Shown here: positions 1-10,095 of the stretch, piece after piece
Numbering within the stretch: position 1 is the first letter of the stretch
How the letters are laid out: the number at the start of each line of letters is the position of its first letter
Source: Blattabacterium sp. (Blatta orientalis) str. Tarazona
Lineage (GTDB): Bacteria; Bacteroidota; Bacteroidia; Flavobacteriales; Blattabacteriaceae
NCBI RefSeq assembly: GCF_000334405.1
Contig: NC_020195.1
Coordinates: 1-64,000 of the forward strand
Direction: 5' to 3'
Length of the DNA stretch: 64,000 bases
Position numbers and translations under genes: made by a program
The notes under the pieces: generated by a model
Seen by the model: only the letters and a program-made list of their open reading frames with translations
Told to the model about the DNA's origin: nothing
Database searches by the model: none

Positions 1-525
1 TTGTTGAAAGAACATGATATTTTCTTATTACAAGGAAGCAATAAGAATAATAAAAAAAATTATTTAGAAGAATCTTTAGTCTTAATTTCTAAAGAAATAG
101 GAAAAGTAATTAAAAAATCCTCTTATTTTGAAAGTGAAGCTTGGAATATGAATAAAAATACATCCACTTTTTATAATAGGGCTTTACATATAAAAACTTT
201 GTATTCGCCCATGGAAATTTTGGAAAAAATCTCTCATATTGAATTGAGACTCGGAAGAAAATCTAAATTTATTACGGATAAAAATGATTCTTATGAAAAA
301 AGAAAGTACAAGGATAGAGAAATAGATATAGATATTTTGTTTTACGATCATCTTATAATGCACAGTTCTATTTTAACTATTCCACATCCTTTATTCCATT
401 TTCGTAGATTCGCTCTAGAACCTATGTGTGAAATATCACCAAGAAAATATCATCCCGTATTTCATATTACTCTATTAGAGATATTAGGTTTTTGTGCAGA
501 TAAATTTAAAACAAGAAGAATATAA
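1..525 (+). CDS. folK: 2-amino-4-hydroxy-6-hydroxymethyldihydropteridine pyrophosphokinase (HPPK)
   Basis: This enzyme transfers pyrophosphate from ATP to 6-hydroxymethyl-dihydropterin in folate synthesis (cytoplasm). The protein has the HPPK layout: a GSN motif near residues 12-14, the acidic metal-binding segment DREIDIDILFYD at 105-116, and the IPHP motif at 127-130 followed by RRFALEPM. At 174 residues it is slightly longer than the usual 155-165 because of lysine-rich loops. The only start visible is TTG at base 1, the first base of the window, so the true start could lie upstream. The next gene follows after 65 bases. Family assignment is firm; only the N-terminus is uncertain. Confidence 0.88.
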   Translation: MLKEHDIFLLQGSNKNNKKNYLEESLVLISKEIGKVIKKSSYFESEAWNMNKNTSTFYNRALHIKTLYSPMEILEKISHIELRLGRKSKFITDKNDSYEKRKYKDREIDIDILFYDHLIMHSSILTIPHPLFHFRRFALEPMCEISPRKYHPVFHITLLEILGFCADKFKTRRI

Positions 526-590
526 TTGAAAAAAATAGGGGAAAACCAATAAGATGATTGATATTTTCCTGATTAGGATTTTTTTCTAAA

Positions 591-2921
591 ATGTTAATGT
601 TAAGTAAAGCATTTTTCATAGAGAGTTATAGAAATTTAATTCAGTTTCCTAGGACCATAATATTTTTATTTTTTTTATTCCCTATTTTTAGTTATGCAAG
701 AAAGGAAAATAATAATTCTATATCTTTTTCTGAATCAAAGATAGAGACAGAGAAACTTGATAAGGAAAATCCTTTAAATGTAGTCAAGTATCGTTCTAAT
801 ATTCAAGAACATAATGTAGAAAAAGGAAAATCTTATTTAAATGGAAATGCTTTGATAGAATATCTTGATACGAAAATTGAAGCAGATAGTATAGAGTTCA
901 ATTGGAAAAAAGGATATATACACGCTACAGGAAAAAAAAACCATCCAATTTATATCCAAAAAGGAGATAGAAAATATTCTATTTACAGACTTTTTCATCT
1001 AGACTTAGGTGAAAAAAAGTGGAATGCTAAGGAAATCTATATCCAAGAAAAAGATCATGTGATTATAGCCAATAGTATAAAAGAAGAAAAGAATTATAGT
1101 TTAATGGAAAAAGTAATATATACCGCAGATCCACTATTTATAGAAAAAAAGGAGATATATCCAGATTTTTATCTGAAAACAAATTATTTGAAATATTTTC
1201 ATAAAAAAAAATCTATTTTTACCGGACCTGTATTTTTTTATTTGTATCGAGTTCCAATTCCTCTAGTGTTTCCATTTTTATATATCCCTGATAGTATTTC
1301 TTCTTATGGAATTCCTTTTCCTAGATTTGGAATTAAGAACAAGAAAATTTCTATAGAAAACATAGGAATTTTTTTTCCTATTTCCAATTATTTCAATTGT
1401 AGAATTAACGGTTCTATATATGGAATTGACAAATGGAAATTAAAAACAGAAATAGAATATAAATTAAAATATGGAGATAATGGATTCCTTTTTTTTGATT
1501 ATCAATCCATATCAAAAAAAGATTTTGATTATCAATTAAAATGGAAACATAATCAAGATATTAAATCAAATTCTGAAATAAAATTTAATGCAGATATGAA
1601 TTATCATAATCAATTTACTAAAAAAACAAATTCATCCATAAATAAGGAAGTAAATATTTCTAATATTAGCTTAATAAAAAAATTTCAAGAATCTTTTTTA
1701 AAGATCGAGACTTATATGATTCAAAACCTACAGAAAGGAGAGACGGATTTAAAAGTTCCAAAAATTAATCTATCCATTCGAAAAAAACCTTTTTTTCTAA
1801 ATAAAAATCCGTTTTTACGTCAATTCGTTATGGATTATAAAGTTTCGGCATCTAATTCTATCTATCAAAATAAAATAGAAAAAAGAACAGATATTCAAAC
1901 TGAAATCAATAACACTATAAACTTATCCACCTATTATATTCTTCCTGTTCATTATTATCCTTATTTGAATTTGAAAATTTCTCCAAAAATTCATTATAAA
2001 GGATCTTCTACCTGGTATTTTTTTTCTTGTAAATCTTTATTTCAAGCAATAAATATATCCATGGATGTATTATTTCCTTCTATAGAAAGGATATTTGTAA
2101 TGAATAAAAGGTATTTATTATTGAGATATAAAATGGAACCTATGCTATCTTTCAATTTTGGATCATTTTTTCCTATTTTTATTCATCAGGAGGAGGAGGA
2201 GAAAAACTCTATTAAAAAAAGAATCCATCTAACGTTAGATAATAATTTTGAATTAAAAATAAAGAATAATAGAGAATATGAAAAAATAAAAATACTTGAA
2301 TCATTTCAAATGAAATCCTCTTATGTCTTTGAGGAAGAATTCTTGAAATTGGAAAACTTCTATTTTGCAGGATATACAGATTTTACGAAATATTTAGGAA
2401 TAAAATATGAAGGGAGAATAGATTTCTATGAAAAAGAAAATTGTAAATCAATTTTTTTGGATAAAAAAAAATTCAAATTCGATTTTTCACTTCGTTATCA
2501 TTTGATAAAAAATCAAATGAATTTCTTGTATGAAAAAGAAGGAATTAATTCTTATGAATGCTTTCTTTTCGATAAGGATAATTATGCGAAATATCCAATT
2601 CCATTGGATTTAAGAATTGATTTTCATTCGAATTATGAAAATAAAAACAATAATAATAAACCTTATTCATTAAATAACAATTTTTTAAGTATAAATGGAT
2701 CTATAGGTTTAACCAAATATTGGAAGATAGAGATTCACACGGATTATGATCTTTTCAAAAAAAGAATAACTTTTGCAAACATAATCTTTTACAGAGATTT
2801 AAGAAGTTTCAAAATGAATTTTAACTGGTCCCCCATGGGGAAAACTCCTTTTTGGTCTTTTTTTATTGGAATAAAAGATCCAAATTTAAGCAACATTATA
2901 CAGTATAAGGAAACCAATTAA
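591..2921 (+). CDS. LptD-like outer-membrane LPS assembly protein
   Basis: A large protein (776 residues) with an N-terminal hydrophobic signal-like segment (about residues 20-36, ending in FSYA). An OstA/LptA-like segment follows (about 70-200, with repeated beta strands such as IEADSIEF), then a long region of alternating aromatic and hydrophobic residues typical of an outer-membrane barrel. In Bacteroidota this architecture is annotated as putative LPS-assembly protein LptD, which inserts lipopolysaccharide into the outer leaflet. The OstA-like gene at 3362 and lptB at 10096 belong to the same transport route. The start used is ATG; an in-frame ATG two codons later is equally possible. Sequence divergence is high, so the role is inferred from architecture and context. 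Confidence 0.72.
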   Translation: MLMLSKAFFIESYRNLIQFPRTIIFLFFLFPIFSYARKENNNSISFSESKIETEKLDKENPLNVVKYRSNIQEHNVEKGKSYLNGNALIEYLDTKIEADSIEFNWKKGYIHATGKKNHPIYIQKGDRKYSIYRLFHLDLGEKKWNAKEIYIQEKDHVIIANSIKEEKNYSLMEKVIYTADPLFIEKKEIYPDFYLKTNYLKYFHKKKSIFTGPVFFYLYRVPIPLVFPFLYIPDSISSYGIPFPRFGIKNKKISIENIGIFFPISNYFNCRINGSIYGIDKWKLKTEIEYKLKYGDNGFLFFDYQSISKKDFDYQLKWKHNQDIKSNSEIKFNADMNYHNQFTKKTNSSINKEVNISNISLIKKFQESFLKIETYMIQNLQKGETDLKVPKINLSIRKKPFFLNKNPFLRQFVMDYKVSASNSIYQNKIEKRTDIQTEINNTINLSTYYILPVHYYPYLNLKISPKIHYKGSSTWYFFSCKSLFQAINISMDVLFPSIERIFVMNKRYLLLRYKMEPMLSFNFGSFFPIFIHQEEEEKNSIKKRIHLTLDNNFELKIKNNREYEKIKILESFQMKSSYVFEEEFLKLENFYFAGYTDFTKYLGIKYEGRIDFYEKENCKSIFLDKKKFKFDFSLRYHLIKNQMNFLYEKEGINSYECFLFDKDNYAKYPIPLDLRIDFHSNYENKNNNNKPYSLNNNFLSINGSIGLTKYWKIEIHTDYDLFKKRITFANIIFYRDLRSFKMNFNWSPMGKTPFWSFFIGIKDPNLSNIIQYKETN

Positions 2922-2932
2922 TAAAAAATAAT

Positions 2933-3319
2933 ATGAAGCCAAAAAAAATTTTCATCAAAAAAATATCTTCTTTTGGACCATACAGTACATGCGTCCTAAT
3001 AGAAAATTTTCTGTTTATTTCTGGACAAATAGCCGTTGATCCAGATACTGGAAAATTAGTTGATGAAACTATAGAAATGGAAACGGAAAGAGTCATGAAA
3101 AACTTGCAAATTATTCTTTCAGAAATTGGAATCGATTTTCAAAACGTTATAAAATCTTCCTTATTTGTAAAAAATATGGAAGATTTCTCAAAAATAAATT
3201 ATTCCTATTCAAAATTTTTTCCAAGAGAATATTACCCTGCTAGAGAAACTATTCAAGTTTCTGGATTGCCAAAAAATGCGAACATAGAAATATCCTTAAT
3301 AGCATATAAAAAAAATTAA
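2933..3319 (+). CDS. RidA/YjgF/YER057c family imine deaminase
   Basis: A 128-residue protein of standard RidA length. It shows the family features: LFISGQIAVDPDTGKLV near the N-terminus, a central ETERVMKNLQIILSEIG segment, and a C-terminal ARETIQVSGLPKNANIEI that carries the conserved arginine (ARETI) which binds the substrate carboxylate. RidA proteins hydrolyse reactive enamine/imine intermediates released by PLP enzymes. Such a role fits a cell with the class III aminotransferase encoded nearby, but the specific substrate is not known. It starts 11 bases after the LptD-like gene and is probably co-transcribed. Confidence 0.9.
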   Translation: MKPKKIFIKKISSFGPYSTCVLIENFLFISGQIAVDPDTGKLVDETIEMETERVMKNLQIILSEIGIDFQNVIKSSLFVKNMEDFSKINYSYSKFFPREYYPARETIQVSGLPKNANIEISLIAYKKN

Positions 3320-3361
3320 AAATGGAGATTTTATTTTCCTGATTTTTGAATTGAAAAAAAG

Positions 3362-5059
3362 ATGAATTCAAAATATTATTTTTTTTTATTAGGATTCATT
3401 TTACTTTTTTTCTATAAAGGGAACTCTAAAGGAAAAAAAAAAATACAAATCAAACTAATTCATGCCGATTTTATACAAAAAAATGAAAACAACGATAAAA
3501 ATGCTTTTTTTCTCATAGGACGTGTTCATTTTCAACATAATGGATATGATCTTTTTTGTGATAGAGCTATCTATTACAAAAAAAGTAATCTATTTTCCGG
3601 ATATGGAAATGTTCAATTAAAATCAGATAAAAACAAAATATTTTCTCATGAAATAGAATATCATGGAAATAGCAATAACCTGAAGGTTTTAGGTAGGGTA
3701 GTTTTATTTCAAGAAAATATAAAACTAACAGCAAATGCAATTAATTATAATTTTAGGAAAAAAATTTTTCAGGCTATCAAAAACGTCGTTTTATTTTTCC
3801 ACGAATTAAAATTATCTACTAATATTTTAGAATATAATCTGCATCTTAAAAAGATTTCTTATAAAAAAGGCGGTTTTGTTTTTTATAAAGATTCAGCTCT
3901 CTATAGTAAGGAAGGAGATTTTTTTCCTGTAAAAAAAAAGGCAAAACTAAAATTTGAAGTAAAATTAATCCTTAGTAAAAAATATACAGTATATTCAAAT
4001 GCCATGGAATATCTATTCCAAAAAAATAAAATAAATTTTCCTAGTCCTACTATTATAATGGAAAGGAATAATACAAATAATTTTATCTATACAAAAGAAG
4101 GATCTTTTTTGCCCAAAGAAGAAATTTTTTTATCCAAAAAATATTGTAGCATTCATTACAACGGAAAAATTGTAGCAGGAGATTATTTTTTTTTCGATCA
4201 AAAGAAAAAATATGGATTTATCAAAAATGTCTTTTTAGAAGATAAAGAAAAATCCTATGTAATAGGAGGTGATGGATATTTAGATTTTGTTTCCGGATTA
4301 ATTTCTTTAAAAAACCATCCCGTGTCTGTAATAAAAATATCTGCAGATAATTCTATCTTTCTTTATTCGGATGCTATAAAAATATACTTCAAAAATGATT
4401 CTGCATACTTAATTCAAGTTTTTTCTGTTAAAGGTTTTTTTCTGAATGAAAACCTTCAAGGAAGATGTGAATATTTGATATACAAAAAATTAGATAATTC
4501 CATTCATTTTTATGGAAATCCCATTTTTTGGATAAATAACCAACAATTTTCTGGAGATTTTATATCTATTCATCTTAAAAAAGATTTTTTATTAGATTAT
4601 TTGAAAATTTTTAAAAATGCCTTCTACATAAAAAAAATAAATTCAAATGAATTTAATCAAATACAAGGAGAAATTATGATAGGTTTTTTTCATCCAAAAA
4701 ATATTTTATCAAAAATTTTGATTAAAGGAAATGTGAAAAGTATTATTTTTCCTTATTTTTTTCAGGATAAGGGGAATATGAAGAAAATAATTAATAAATC
4801 TTCTTGTGGGATGATCGACGTGGATTTAGAGAAAGGAAAAAAAATCAAAAAAATTTCCTGCATAAATAATGCTAATTCAGAACTCTTCTTTTTGCATAAG
4901 ACCAATTACAAGGAGCCTCTTTTTCTTCCTAACTTTTCCTGGATAGAAAAAGAAAAACCTAAAAATGAAAAATATCTTATCCATAAAAAAATGGAAAAAT
5001 ATCGAAGAGAAAGCTTATTGGAAAAAAAAGAAATCAAAAAAATAATAAAATACAATTAA
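3362..5059 (+). CDS. OstA-like (LptA-like) periplasmic/outer-membrane LPS transport protein
   Basis: The 565-residue product starts with a signal-like hydrophobic segment (residues 5-18). Repeated short beta-strand units of the OstA/LptA type follow (for example GRVHFQHNGYDLFCDRAIYY, GNVQLKSDKNKIFSHEIEY, AINYN), as expected for the beta-jellyroll that shields lipid A in the periplasm. Bacteroidota carry such long OstA-like proteins in place of a short LptA. Together with the LptD-like gene upstream and lptB downstream it argues that an LPS or lipid A export route is kept. The C-terminal 80 residues are lysine-rich and low in complexity. It is 6 bases from the next start. Confidence 0.72.
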   Translation: MNSKYYFFLLGFILLFFYKGNSKGKKKIQIKLIHADFIQKNENNDKNAFFLIGRVHFQHNGYDLFCDRAIYYKKSNLFSGYGNVQLKSDKNKIFSHEIEYHGNSNNLKVLGRVVLFQENIKLTANAINYNFRKKIFQAIKNVVLFFHELKLSTNILEYNLHLKKISYKKGGFVFYKDSALYSKEGDFFPVKKKAKLKFEVKLILSKKYTVYSNAMEYLFQKNKINFPSPTIIMERNNTNNFIYTKEGSFLPKEEIFLSKKYCSIHYNGKIVAGDYFFFDQKKKYGFIKNVFLEDKEKSYVIGGDGYLDFVSGLISLKNHPVSVIKISADNSIFLYSDAIKIYFKNDSAYLIQVFSVKGFFLNENLQGRCEYLIYKKLDNSIHFYGNPIFWINNQQFSGDFISIHLKKDFLLDYLKIFKNAFYIKKINSNEFNQIQGEIMIGFFHPKNILSKILIKGNVKSIIFPYFFQDKGNMKKIINKSSCGMIDVDLEKGKKIKKISCINNANSELFFLHKTNYKEPLFLPNFSWIEKEKPKNEKYLIHKKMEKYRRESLLEKKEIKKIIKYN

Positions 5060-5065
5060 ATTCTT

Positions 5066-6259
5066 ATGAAAGGATTAGAAAATGATTTTATGCAATATCA
5101 GACTCAAGTGGTTCCTCATCCTATGAAAATTAGGGTAGATTATGCAGATGGTCATTATATTTACGGAAAAGATGGTAAAAAATATTTAGATTTTGTTGCA
5201 GGGGTTTCTGTCAATACCTTCGGACATGGAAATAAAAAAATAAAAGAAGCCATAAAAGAACAAGTAGAAAAATATTTACATACTATGGTCTATGGGGAAT
5301 TCATACAGGAACCATGTGTAAAACTTTGTAAAAGTCTAGCAGAAAATACTCCATATCCGCTAAAGAAAACTTATTTAGTCACGTCTGGAACGGAAGCTGT
5401 AGAAGGGGCCTTGAAATTAGCTAAGGGTTATACTGGAAGAGAAGAAATCATATCTTGTAAATGGGCTTATCATGGGAGCACTCATGGATCTATGAGTATT
5501 ATGGGGAATGAAAACTACAAAAGGTCTTTCAGGCCTCTACTTCCCCTAATTAAATTTTTTACATTTAATAAAATAGAAGAATTAGCTTCTTCCATTACAG
5601 AAAAAACAGCTTGTGTTATTTTAGAAACGATACAATGTTCTTCTGGAGTTAGATTGCCTAAAAATTCTTTTCTCAAAGAAGTAAAAAAAAAATGTGAAGA
5701 AAAAAAGGTTTTAATGATATTGGATGAAATCCAAACAGGATTTGGAAGAACAGGAAAACTTTTTGCCTTTGAACATTATGGAATAGTTCCAGATATTCTG
5801 ATAATGGGAAAAGGAATGGGAGGAGGAATGCCTATAAGTGGATTTATGTCCTCTGATGAAATCATGAAATTTTTTTCTGATCATGTTCCTTTTGGTCATT
5901 TAAGCACTTTTGGGGGGAATCCTGTAGCGGCTTCTGCTTCTTTAACAACACTAAATCAACTTATTGAGTCTAACATCATGGATGATATTTTTCTAAAAGA
6001 AAAATGGATAAGAAAATATTTAGTTCATGATCAAATCAAAAATATTCATGGAAAAGGACTTCTTTTATCTTTGGAATTGAAAAATGAAAATTATACTCAT
6101 AGAGTATTAGAATCTTGTTTAAAAAAAGGATTAATTTTATTTCGTTTTTTATTTCATAGTAGTTCTTTGCGGATTTCCCCTCCGTTAACTATTACAGAAA
6201 AAGAAATTCAAGAAGGATGTTCTATTATTATAGAATCTTTGAACAATCTTAAAAAGTAA
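5066..6259 (+). CDS. Class III PLP-dependent aminotransferase (acetylornithine/ornithine aminotransferase family)
   Basis: A 397-residue fold-type I aminotransferase. Visible landmarks are the N-terminal DGKKYLDFVAGVSVNTFGHG, the phosphate-binding SGTEAVEGALKLAK, the cofactor aspartate in LMILDEIQTGFGRTGK, and the Schiff-base lysine K249 in LIMGKGMGGGMPISG, followed by STFGGNPVA. Members act on omega-amino groups, such as acetylornithine or ornithine. Bacteroidota often have this subgroup annotated only as aspartate aminotransferase family protein. A role in arginine synthesis (ArgD-like) is plausible, but no other arg genes are adjacent, so the substrate is left open. Confidence 0.85.
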   Translation: MKGLENDFMQYQTQVVPHPMKIRVDYADGHYIYGKDGKKYLDFVAGVSVNTFGHGNKKIKEAIKEQVEKYLHTMVYGEFIQEPCVKLCKSLAENTPYPLKKTYLVTSGTEAVEGALKLAKGYTGREEIISCKWAYHGSTHGSMSIMGNENYKRSFRPLLPLIKFFTFNKIEELASSITEKTACVILETIQCSSGVRLPKNSFLKEVKKKCEEKKVLMILDEIQTGFGRTGKLFAFEHYGIVPDILIMGKGMGGGMPISGFMSSDEIMKFFSDHVPFGHLSTFGGNPVAASASLTTLNQLIESNIMDDIFLKEKWIRKYLVHDQIKNIHGKGLLLSLELKNENYTHRVLESCLKKGLILFRFLFHSSSLRISPPLTITEKEIQEGCSIIIESLNNLKK

Positions 6260-6291
6260 GAAAATTAAGATGTTTTTTTAAAAAAATGTAA

Positions 6292-7035
6292 TTGAGATTT
6301 TTTATTGAATTATCGTATAATGGGAAATCTTACCATGGATGGCAAATTCAGAGTGAAGTAAATTCTGTAGAAGGACAATTAGAATATTGTTTATCTAAAT
6401 TATTAAATACTTCTATAAATATAGTGGGAGCGGGGAGAACAGACAGAGGAGTTCATGCCAAACAAATGTTTGCACATTTTGATTTTGAAGAAAAGATAAG
6501 TAGTAATTTTGTTAAGAGATTAAATCTTTTTTTGCCTAAATCTATTTATGTCTCCAATATTTTTCCAGTTAAAAAACATATTCATGCAAGATTTAATGCA
6601 TTAAGACGTACTTACAAATATTATTTGAAAAGTGAAAAAAATCCATTTTTTCAAGATTTTTCTTGGCATTGTTTCTATCCATTAGATATTCAAAGAATGA
6701 ATCTAGCTTCTCAAATTTTAATGAAATATAAAGATTTTAGTTCTTTTTGTAAAAAGAGAAAGGATAAAAAAAATAATATATGTGATATATATCATGCTGA
6801 TTGGTCTAGAAATAAAATTCATTTTTGTTTTACTATTGAAGCTAATCGTTTTTTAAGAAATATGGTTAGATCCATAATTGGAACATTGATTGATGTGGGA
6901 AGAGGAAAAATTAGCATAAATCAATTTATAGAAATTATAGAGTTAAAAGATCCTAATACTTTTAGTAGTCCTTCCGTTCCTGCATGTGGTTTATTTCTTA
7001 CTAAAATTCTTTATCCAGAAGACATTTTTCTATGA
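6292..7035 (+). CDS. truA: tRNA pseudouridine synthase A
   Basis: TruA makes pseudouridine at positions 38-40 of the tRNA anticodon stem-loop. The 247-residue protein has the YNGKSYHGWQ opening, the catalytic aspartate within GAGRTDRGVHA (about residues 46-56), and the C-terminal FLRNMVRSIIGTLIDVG and GLFLTKILYP motifs. The start is TTG at 6292; no ATG in frame gives a better match to the family N-terminus. The stop overlaps the next gene in an ATGA arrangement, so translational coupling with the ABC exporter is likely. Confidence 0.93.
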   Translation: MRFFIELSYNGKSYHGWQIQSEVNSVEGQLEYCLSKLLNTSINIVGAGRTDRGVHAKQMFAHFDFEEKISSNFVKRLNLFLPKSIYVSNIFPVKKHIHARFNALRRTYKYYLKSEKNPFFQDFSWHCFYPLDIQRMNLASQILMKYKDFSSFCKKRKDKKNNICDIYHADWSRNKIHFCFTIEANRFLRNMVRSIIGTLIDVGRGKISINQFIEIIELKDPNTFSSPSVPACGLFLTKILYPEDIFL

Positions 7036-8765
7036 AAAAAAATTTAAAAAAAGAAAAATCTTCCTTAAAACAACTTTTAAAAATTAGTTTAAATTATAAA
7101 CTTATATTAATAGTTACAGTAGGGATTTCTATATTAATATCTTTTATATCTGCTTATCGTCCTAAATTGATACAAAAGGCTATAGACGTTCATATAGTTT
7201 ATAAGGATTTTTTTGGTCTGAAAAATATTTTAATATGGATTATTTTACTTCTTTTCTTAGAAAGTATATTTCATTTTATTTTATTATATCTATCTAATAT
7301 ATTAGCCCAAAATGTTATCAAAACAATTAGAATTCAATTGTTTGAAAAATTACTACATTTCAATAATTCTTTTTTTAGTAAGACCCCAATTGGTAAATTG
7401 GTTTCTTATTCTGTTTCAGACATAGAAACTATTACTGTCATATTTAATGATGGAATCCTACTTGTATCTGGAGATGTTTTAAGAATCATGATGATCATTA
7501 TTATGATGTATACAGTGCATAAAGAGTTATCCTTTATAGTTTTTTTAACAATTCCCTTTATGTACTTTATTACTCGTTTTTTTCAAAACACATTGAAAAA
7601 AACTTTTCATGAAGAACGTGTACAAACTTCACGTTTAAATAGTTTTTTACAAGAAAATATCATAGGAATGTCTATTATACAACTTTTTCATAAAGAGAAA
7701 GAAGAATATTTAAAATTTAAATCTATCAATCATAGATTGATGAATGCACATTTTAAAACTATTTTTTATTTTTCTATTTTTTTTCCAATAGTGGAACTTG
7801 TATCTGCAGTTACAATAAGTATTGTAATATTTTATGGAGGGTTTCATGCTATGGAAAGTGAAAATGTGAAACCTGGACAAATTATTGCTTTTATTTTTTT
7901 TATTTATCTTCTTTTTCGCCCTATGCGGCAAATAGCAGATAGATTTAACATTATACAAAGAGGAATAGCTGGTATAGAACGTCTATTTTCCATATTAAAC
8001 TCTGAAGAGATGATTGTTAATAAGGGGAACATACGAATAAAAAAATTAAAAGGACATATTGTATTTAATAATGTTTATTTTTCCTATATTGATGGAGAAA
8101 CAGTTTTGAAAGGAATTTCTTTTGAAATAAAACCTGGAGAAAAAATAGCTATAGTGGGATCTACAGGTTCTGGAAAATCTACCATAACACATTTAATTTC
8201 TAGATTATACGATATAAAAAAAGGAAAAATCATAATTGATGGACATTGTATTCAAGATATTGAACTAAAAAATCTAAGATCTCATATAAGAGTAGTTACA
8301 CAGGATACCTTTTTATTTAATGATTCTATTCTCAATAATATTACCTTAGGGGATCCTTCAATTAGTGTAGAAAAAATAGAAGAAATGGCAAAAAAAATAG
8401 GAATACATGGTTTTATTACATCTTTTCCTCACGGATATAAATCCATTGTAAAAGAAAGAGGAGGGATCTTATCACTTGGAGAAAAACAATTGATTGCCTT
8501 TTTAAGAGTACAAATGCATCCTTATTCTATACTGATCTTAGATGAAGCAACTGCATCTTTAAATAAAGAATTGGAAAAATTGATCTATCATGCTACAGAT
8601 CGTTTAACTAAAAATAAAACTTCAATTATTATCACTCATCGTCTTTCTACGTTAGAAAATGCTGATAAAATTTTAGTGATAAACAAAGGTCATCTTGTAG
8701 AAAAAGGAAGTCATAAGGAATTAATTCAATTAAATGGATATTATGCAGGTTTATTCAATAAGTAA
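7032..8765 (+). CDS. ABC exporter half-transporter (MsbA/MdlB-like, fused membrane and ATPase domains)
   Basis: The 577-residue protein has six predicted membrane helices in the first 320 residues and a C-terminal ATPase. Walker A is GSTGSGKST (about 376-384), the Q-loop is in VVTQDTFLF, and Walker B is ILILDEAT with the catalytic glutamate present. The signature reads LSLGEKQ rather than LSGGQ, a variant often seen in one partner of heterodimeric MdlA/MdlB-type exporters. The H-loop is IIITHRLS. Possible cargo is lipid A-core or another lipid; the sequence does not settle it. It overlaps truA by 4 bases. No second half-transporter is present in the window. Confidence 0.82.
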   Translation: MKKNLKKEKSSLKQLLKISLNYKLILIVTVGISILISFISAYRPKLIQKAIDVHIVYKDFFGLKNILIWIILLLFLESIFHFILLYLSNILAQNVIKTIRIQLFEKLLHFNNSFFSKTPIGKLVSYSVSDIETITVIFNDGILLVSGDVLRIMMIIIMMYTVHKELSFIVFLTIPFMYFITRFFQNTLKKTFHEERVQTSRLNSFLQENIIGMSIIQLFHKEKEEYLKFKSINHRLMNAHFKTIFYFSIFFPIVELVSAVTISIVIFYGGFHAMESENVKPGQIIAFIFFIYLLFRPMRQIADRFNIIQRGIAGIERLFSILNSEEMIVNKGNIRIKKLKGHIVFNNVYFSYIDGETVLKGISFEIKPGEKIAIVGSTGSGKSTITHLISRLYDIKKGKIIIDGHCIQDIELKNLRSHIRVVTQDTFLFNDSILNNITLGDPSISVEKIEEMAKKIGIHGFITSFPHGYKSIVKERGGILSLGEKQLIAFLRVQMHPYSILILDEATASLNKELEKLIYHATDRLTKNKTSIIITHRLSTLENADKILVINKGHLVEKGSHKELIQLNGYYAGLFNK

Positions 8766-8800
8766 TCTTAATTATTTCCCTGGACAAGGATATTCTATTC

Positions 8801-10036
8801 TTAAATAAGTTTTTTTAACTGGTTTTTTATCCAATTTTTGATTTTTTCTTCTTGCTTTATATTCATGACTAAATTTTTTAATTGAGCATAATCTTCTTTA
8901 AAAGAAATAGGATGAGAAGGTTTACGTTTTAATAATTTGATTATGAAAAAAACTTCTTTTCCATTTACAATTTCTTTATAAGGTTCAGAAATTTCTCCAT
9001 CTTTTAAATTTTGTAATGTTTTTTTCAAATTTTTTGATATTTGATTTTCTTCAACCCAAATTTTTTTCCATACAGAATGATTCACAATTCCATTGTGCAA
9101 TAGAGGTCTTTCATTTGAAATAGTTTCAAAAGAAATTTCATGATTTATAAGACGATTTTTAATTTCATATGCAAATGATTTAGCTTTTCGTAATTCTTCT
9201 TCCGTATATTTAGGTTGTATTAAAATGTGTCTTATATCTATTTCTTCTCCTCTTTTTTTTTCTAACTTAACTAAATGAAAACCTAAATCTGTTTCAAAAG
9301 GTTCAGATATTTGTTTTTCTTCTAAAGAAAAAACTATTCGTTCGAATTCTTTTGATATATTTTTTTTCTTAATTCCATTAATGAGACCACCTTTGAATGC
9401 AGAAGAATAATCTTCTGATAATAAAATAGCTTTCATGGAAAAATCCTTATCAGAATGTATTTCCTTTTTTATTTTTTTTAAAAAATTCACAATTTTTTCT
9501 CGATGTTCTTTACTGAATTTTGGAGATAAAATCATATAAGAAACACAAATTTTTTTAGGAACAATAGGAAGTTTTTCTTTTTCTTTATTAAAAAAATATT
9601 TTACCTCTTCAGGAGATATCTCAATATCTTCCTTCATTTTTTGATAAAACTTCTCTATATACTGATTATTTTTAATTTTTTCAGTCAATTCTTTCAAAGA
9701 TAAATTTTTGGAAAAATCACTATTAAATTTCTTTAAAAATTCTTCTTTGTTTGATTGGATTTCTTGATTATCTATTTGTATACTCGGATCTTTTTTTGCA
9801 TGATAAAGTATCAACTTATGAATTATCAAATTTTCTAATCCTTTACAAGGGGGAATTTTTTTATTAGAATTTAAATAATGTTTTAATTCGGAATCTAAGA
9901 GTATTTCATCTCCTATGACAGCTGTAATTCCACCTATCTTTTCAAAAGTGAATGAATGAGAAGGAATACAGAAAATTATCAACATCAAAAAAATAAAAAA
10001 ACATTCTTGTTTTAACTTAAAGAAAATATTTCTCAT
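8801..10036 (-). CDS. SurA-like periplasmic peptidyl-prolyl cis-trans isomerase (parvulin)
   Basis: The protein has an N-terminal signal-like helix (about residues 9-28), then a SurA N-domain beginning GGITAVIGDEILLDSELKHY, which is the hallmark of this family. Two parvulin-type regions follow: about 160-255 (FSMKAILLSEDYSSAFKGG, then EPFETDLGFHLVKLEKK) and a weaker one from about 265 to 370 (IDIRHILIQP). SurA helps outer-membrane proteins fold in the periplasm, consistent with retention of the LptD-like barrel gene. At 411 residues the length is near that of E. coli SurA (428). It lies between two plus-strand genes and converges with the ABC exporter. Confidence 0.85.
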   Translation of the reverse strand: MRNIFFKLKQECFFIFLMLIIFCIPSHSFTFEKIGGITAVIGDEILLDSELKHYLNSNKKIPPCKGLENLIIHKLILYHAKKDPSIQIDNQEIQSNKEEFLKKFNSDFSKNLSLKELTEKIKNNQYIEKFYQKMKEDIEISPEEVKYFFNKEKEKLPIVPKKICVSYMILSPKFSKEHREKIVNFLKKIKKEIHSDKDFSMKAILLSEDYSSAFKGGLINGIKKKNISKEFERIVFSLEEKQISEPFETDLGFHLVKLEKKRGEEIDIRHILIQPKYTEEELRKAKSFAYEIKNRLINHEISFETISNERPLLHNGIVNHSVWKKIWVEENQISKNLKKTLQNLKDGEISEPYKEIVNGKEVFFIIKLLKRKPSHPISFKEDYAQLKNLVMNIKQEEKIKNWIKNQLKKLI

Positions 10037-10095
10037 ATCATAAATTAAATTTGCAATTTAATAATCAAACTGATTAAAAAAAAAAATTATCAATT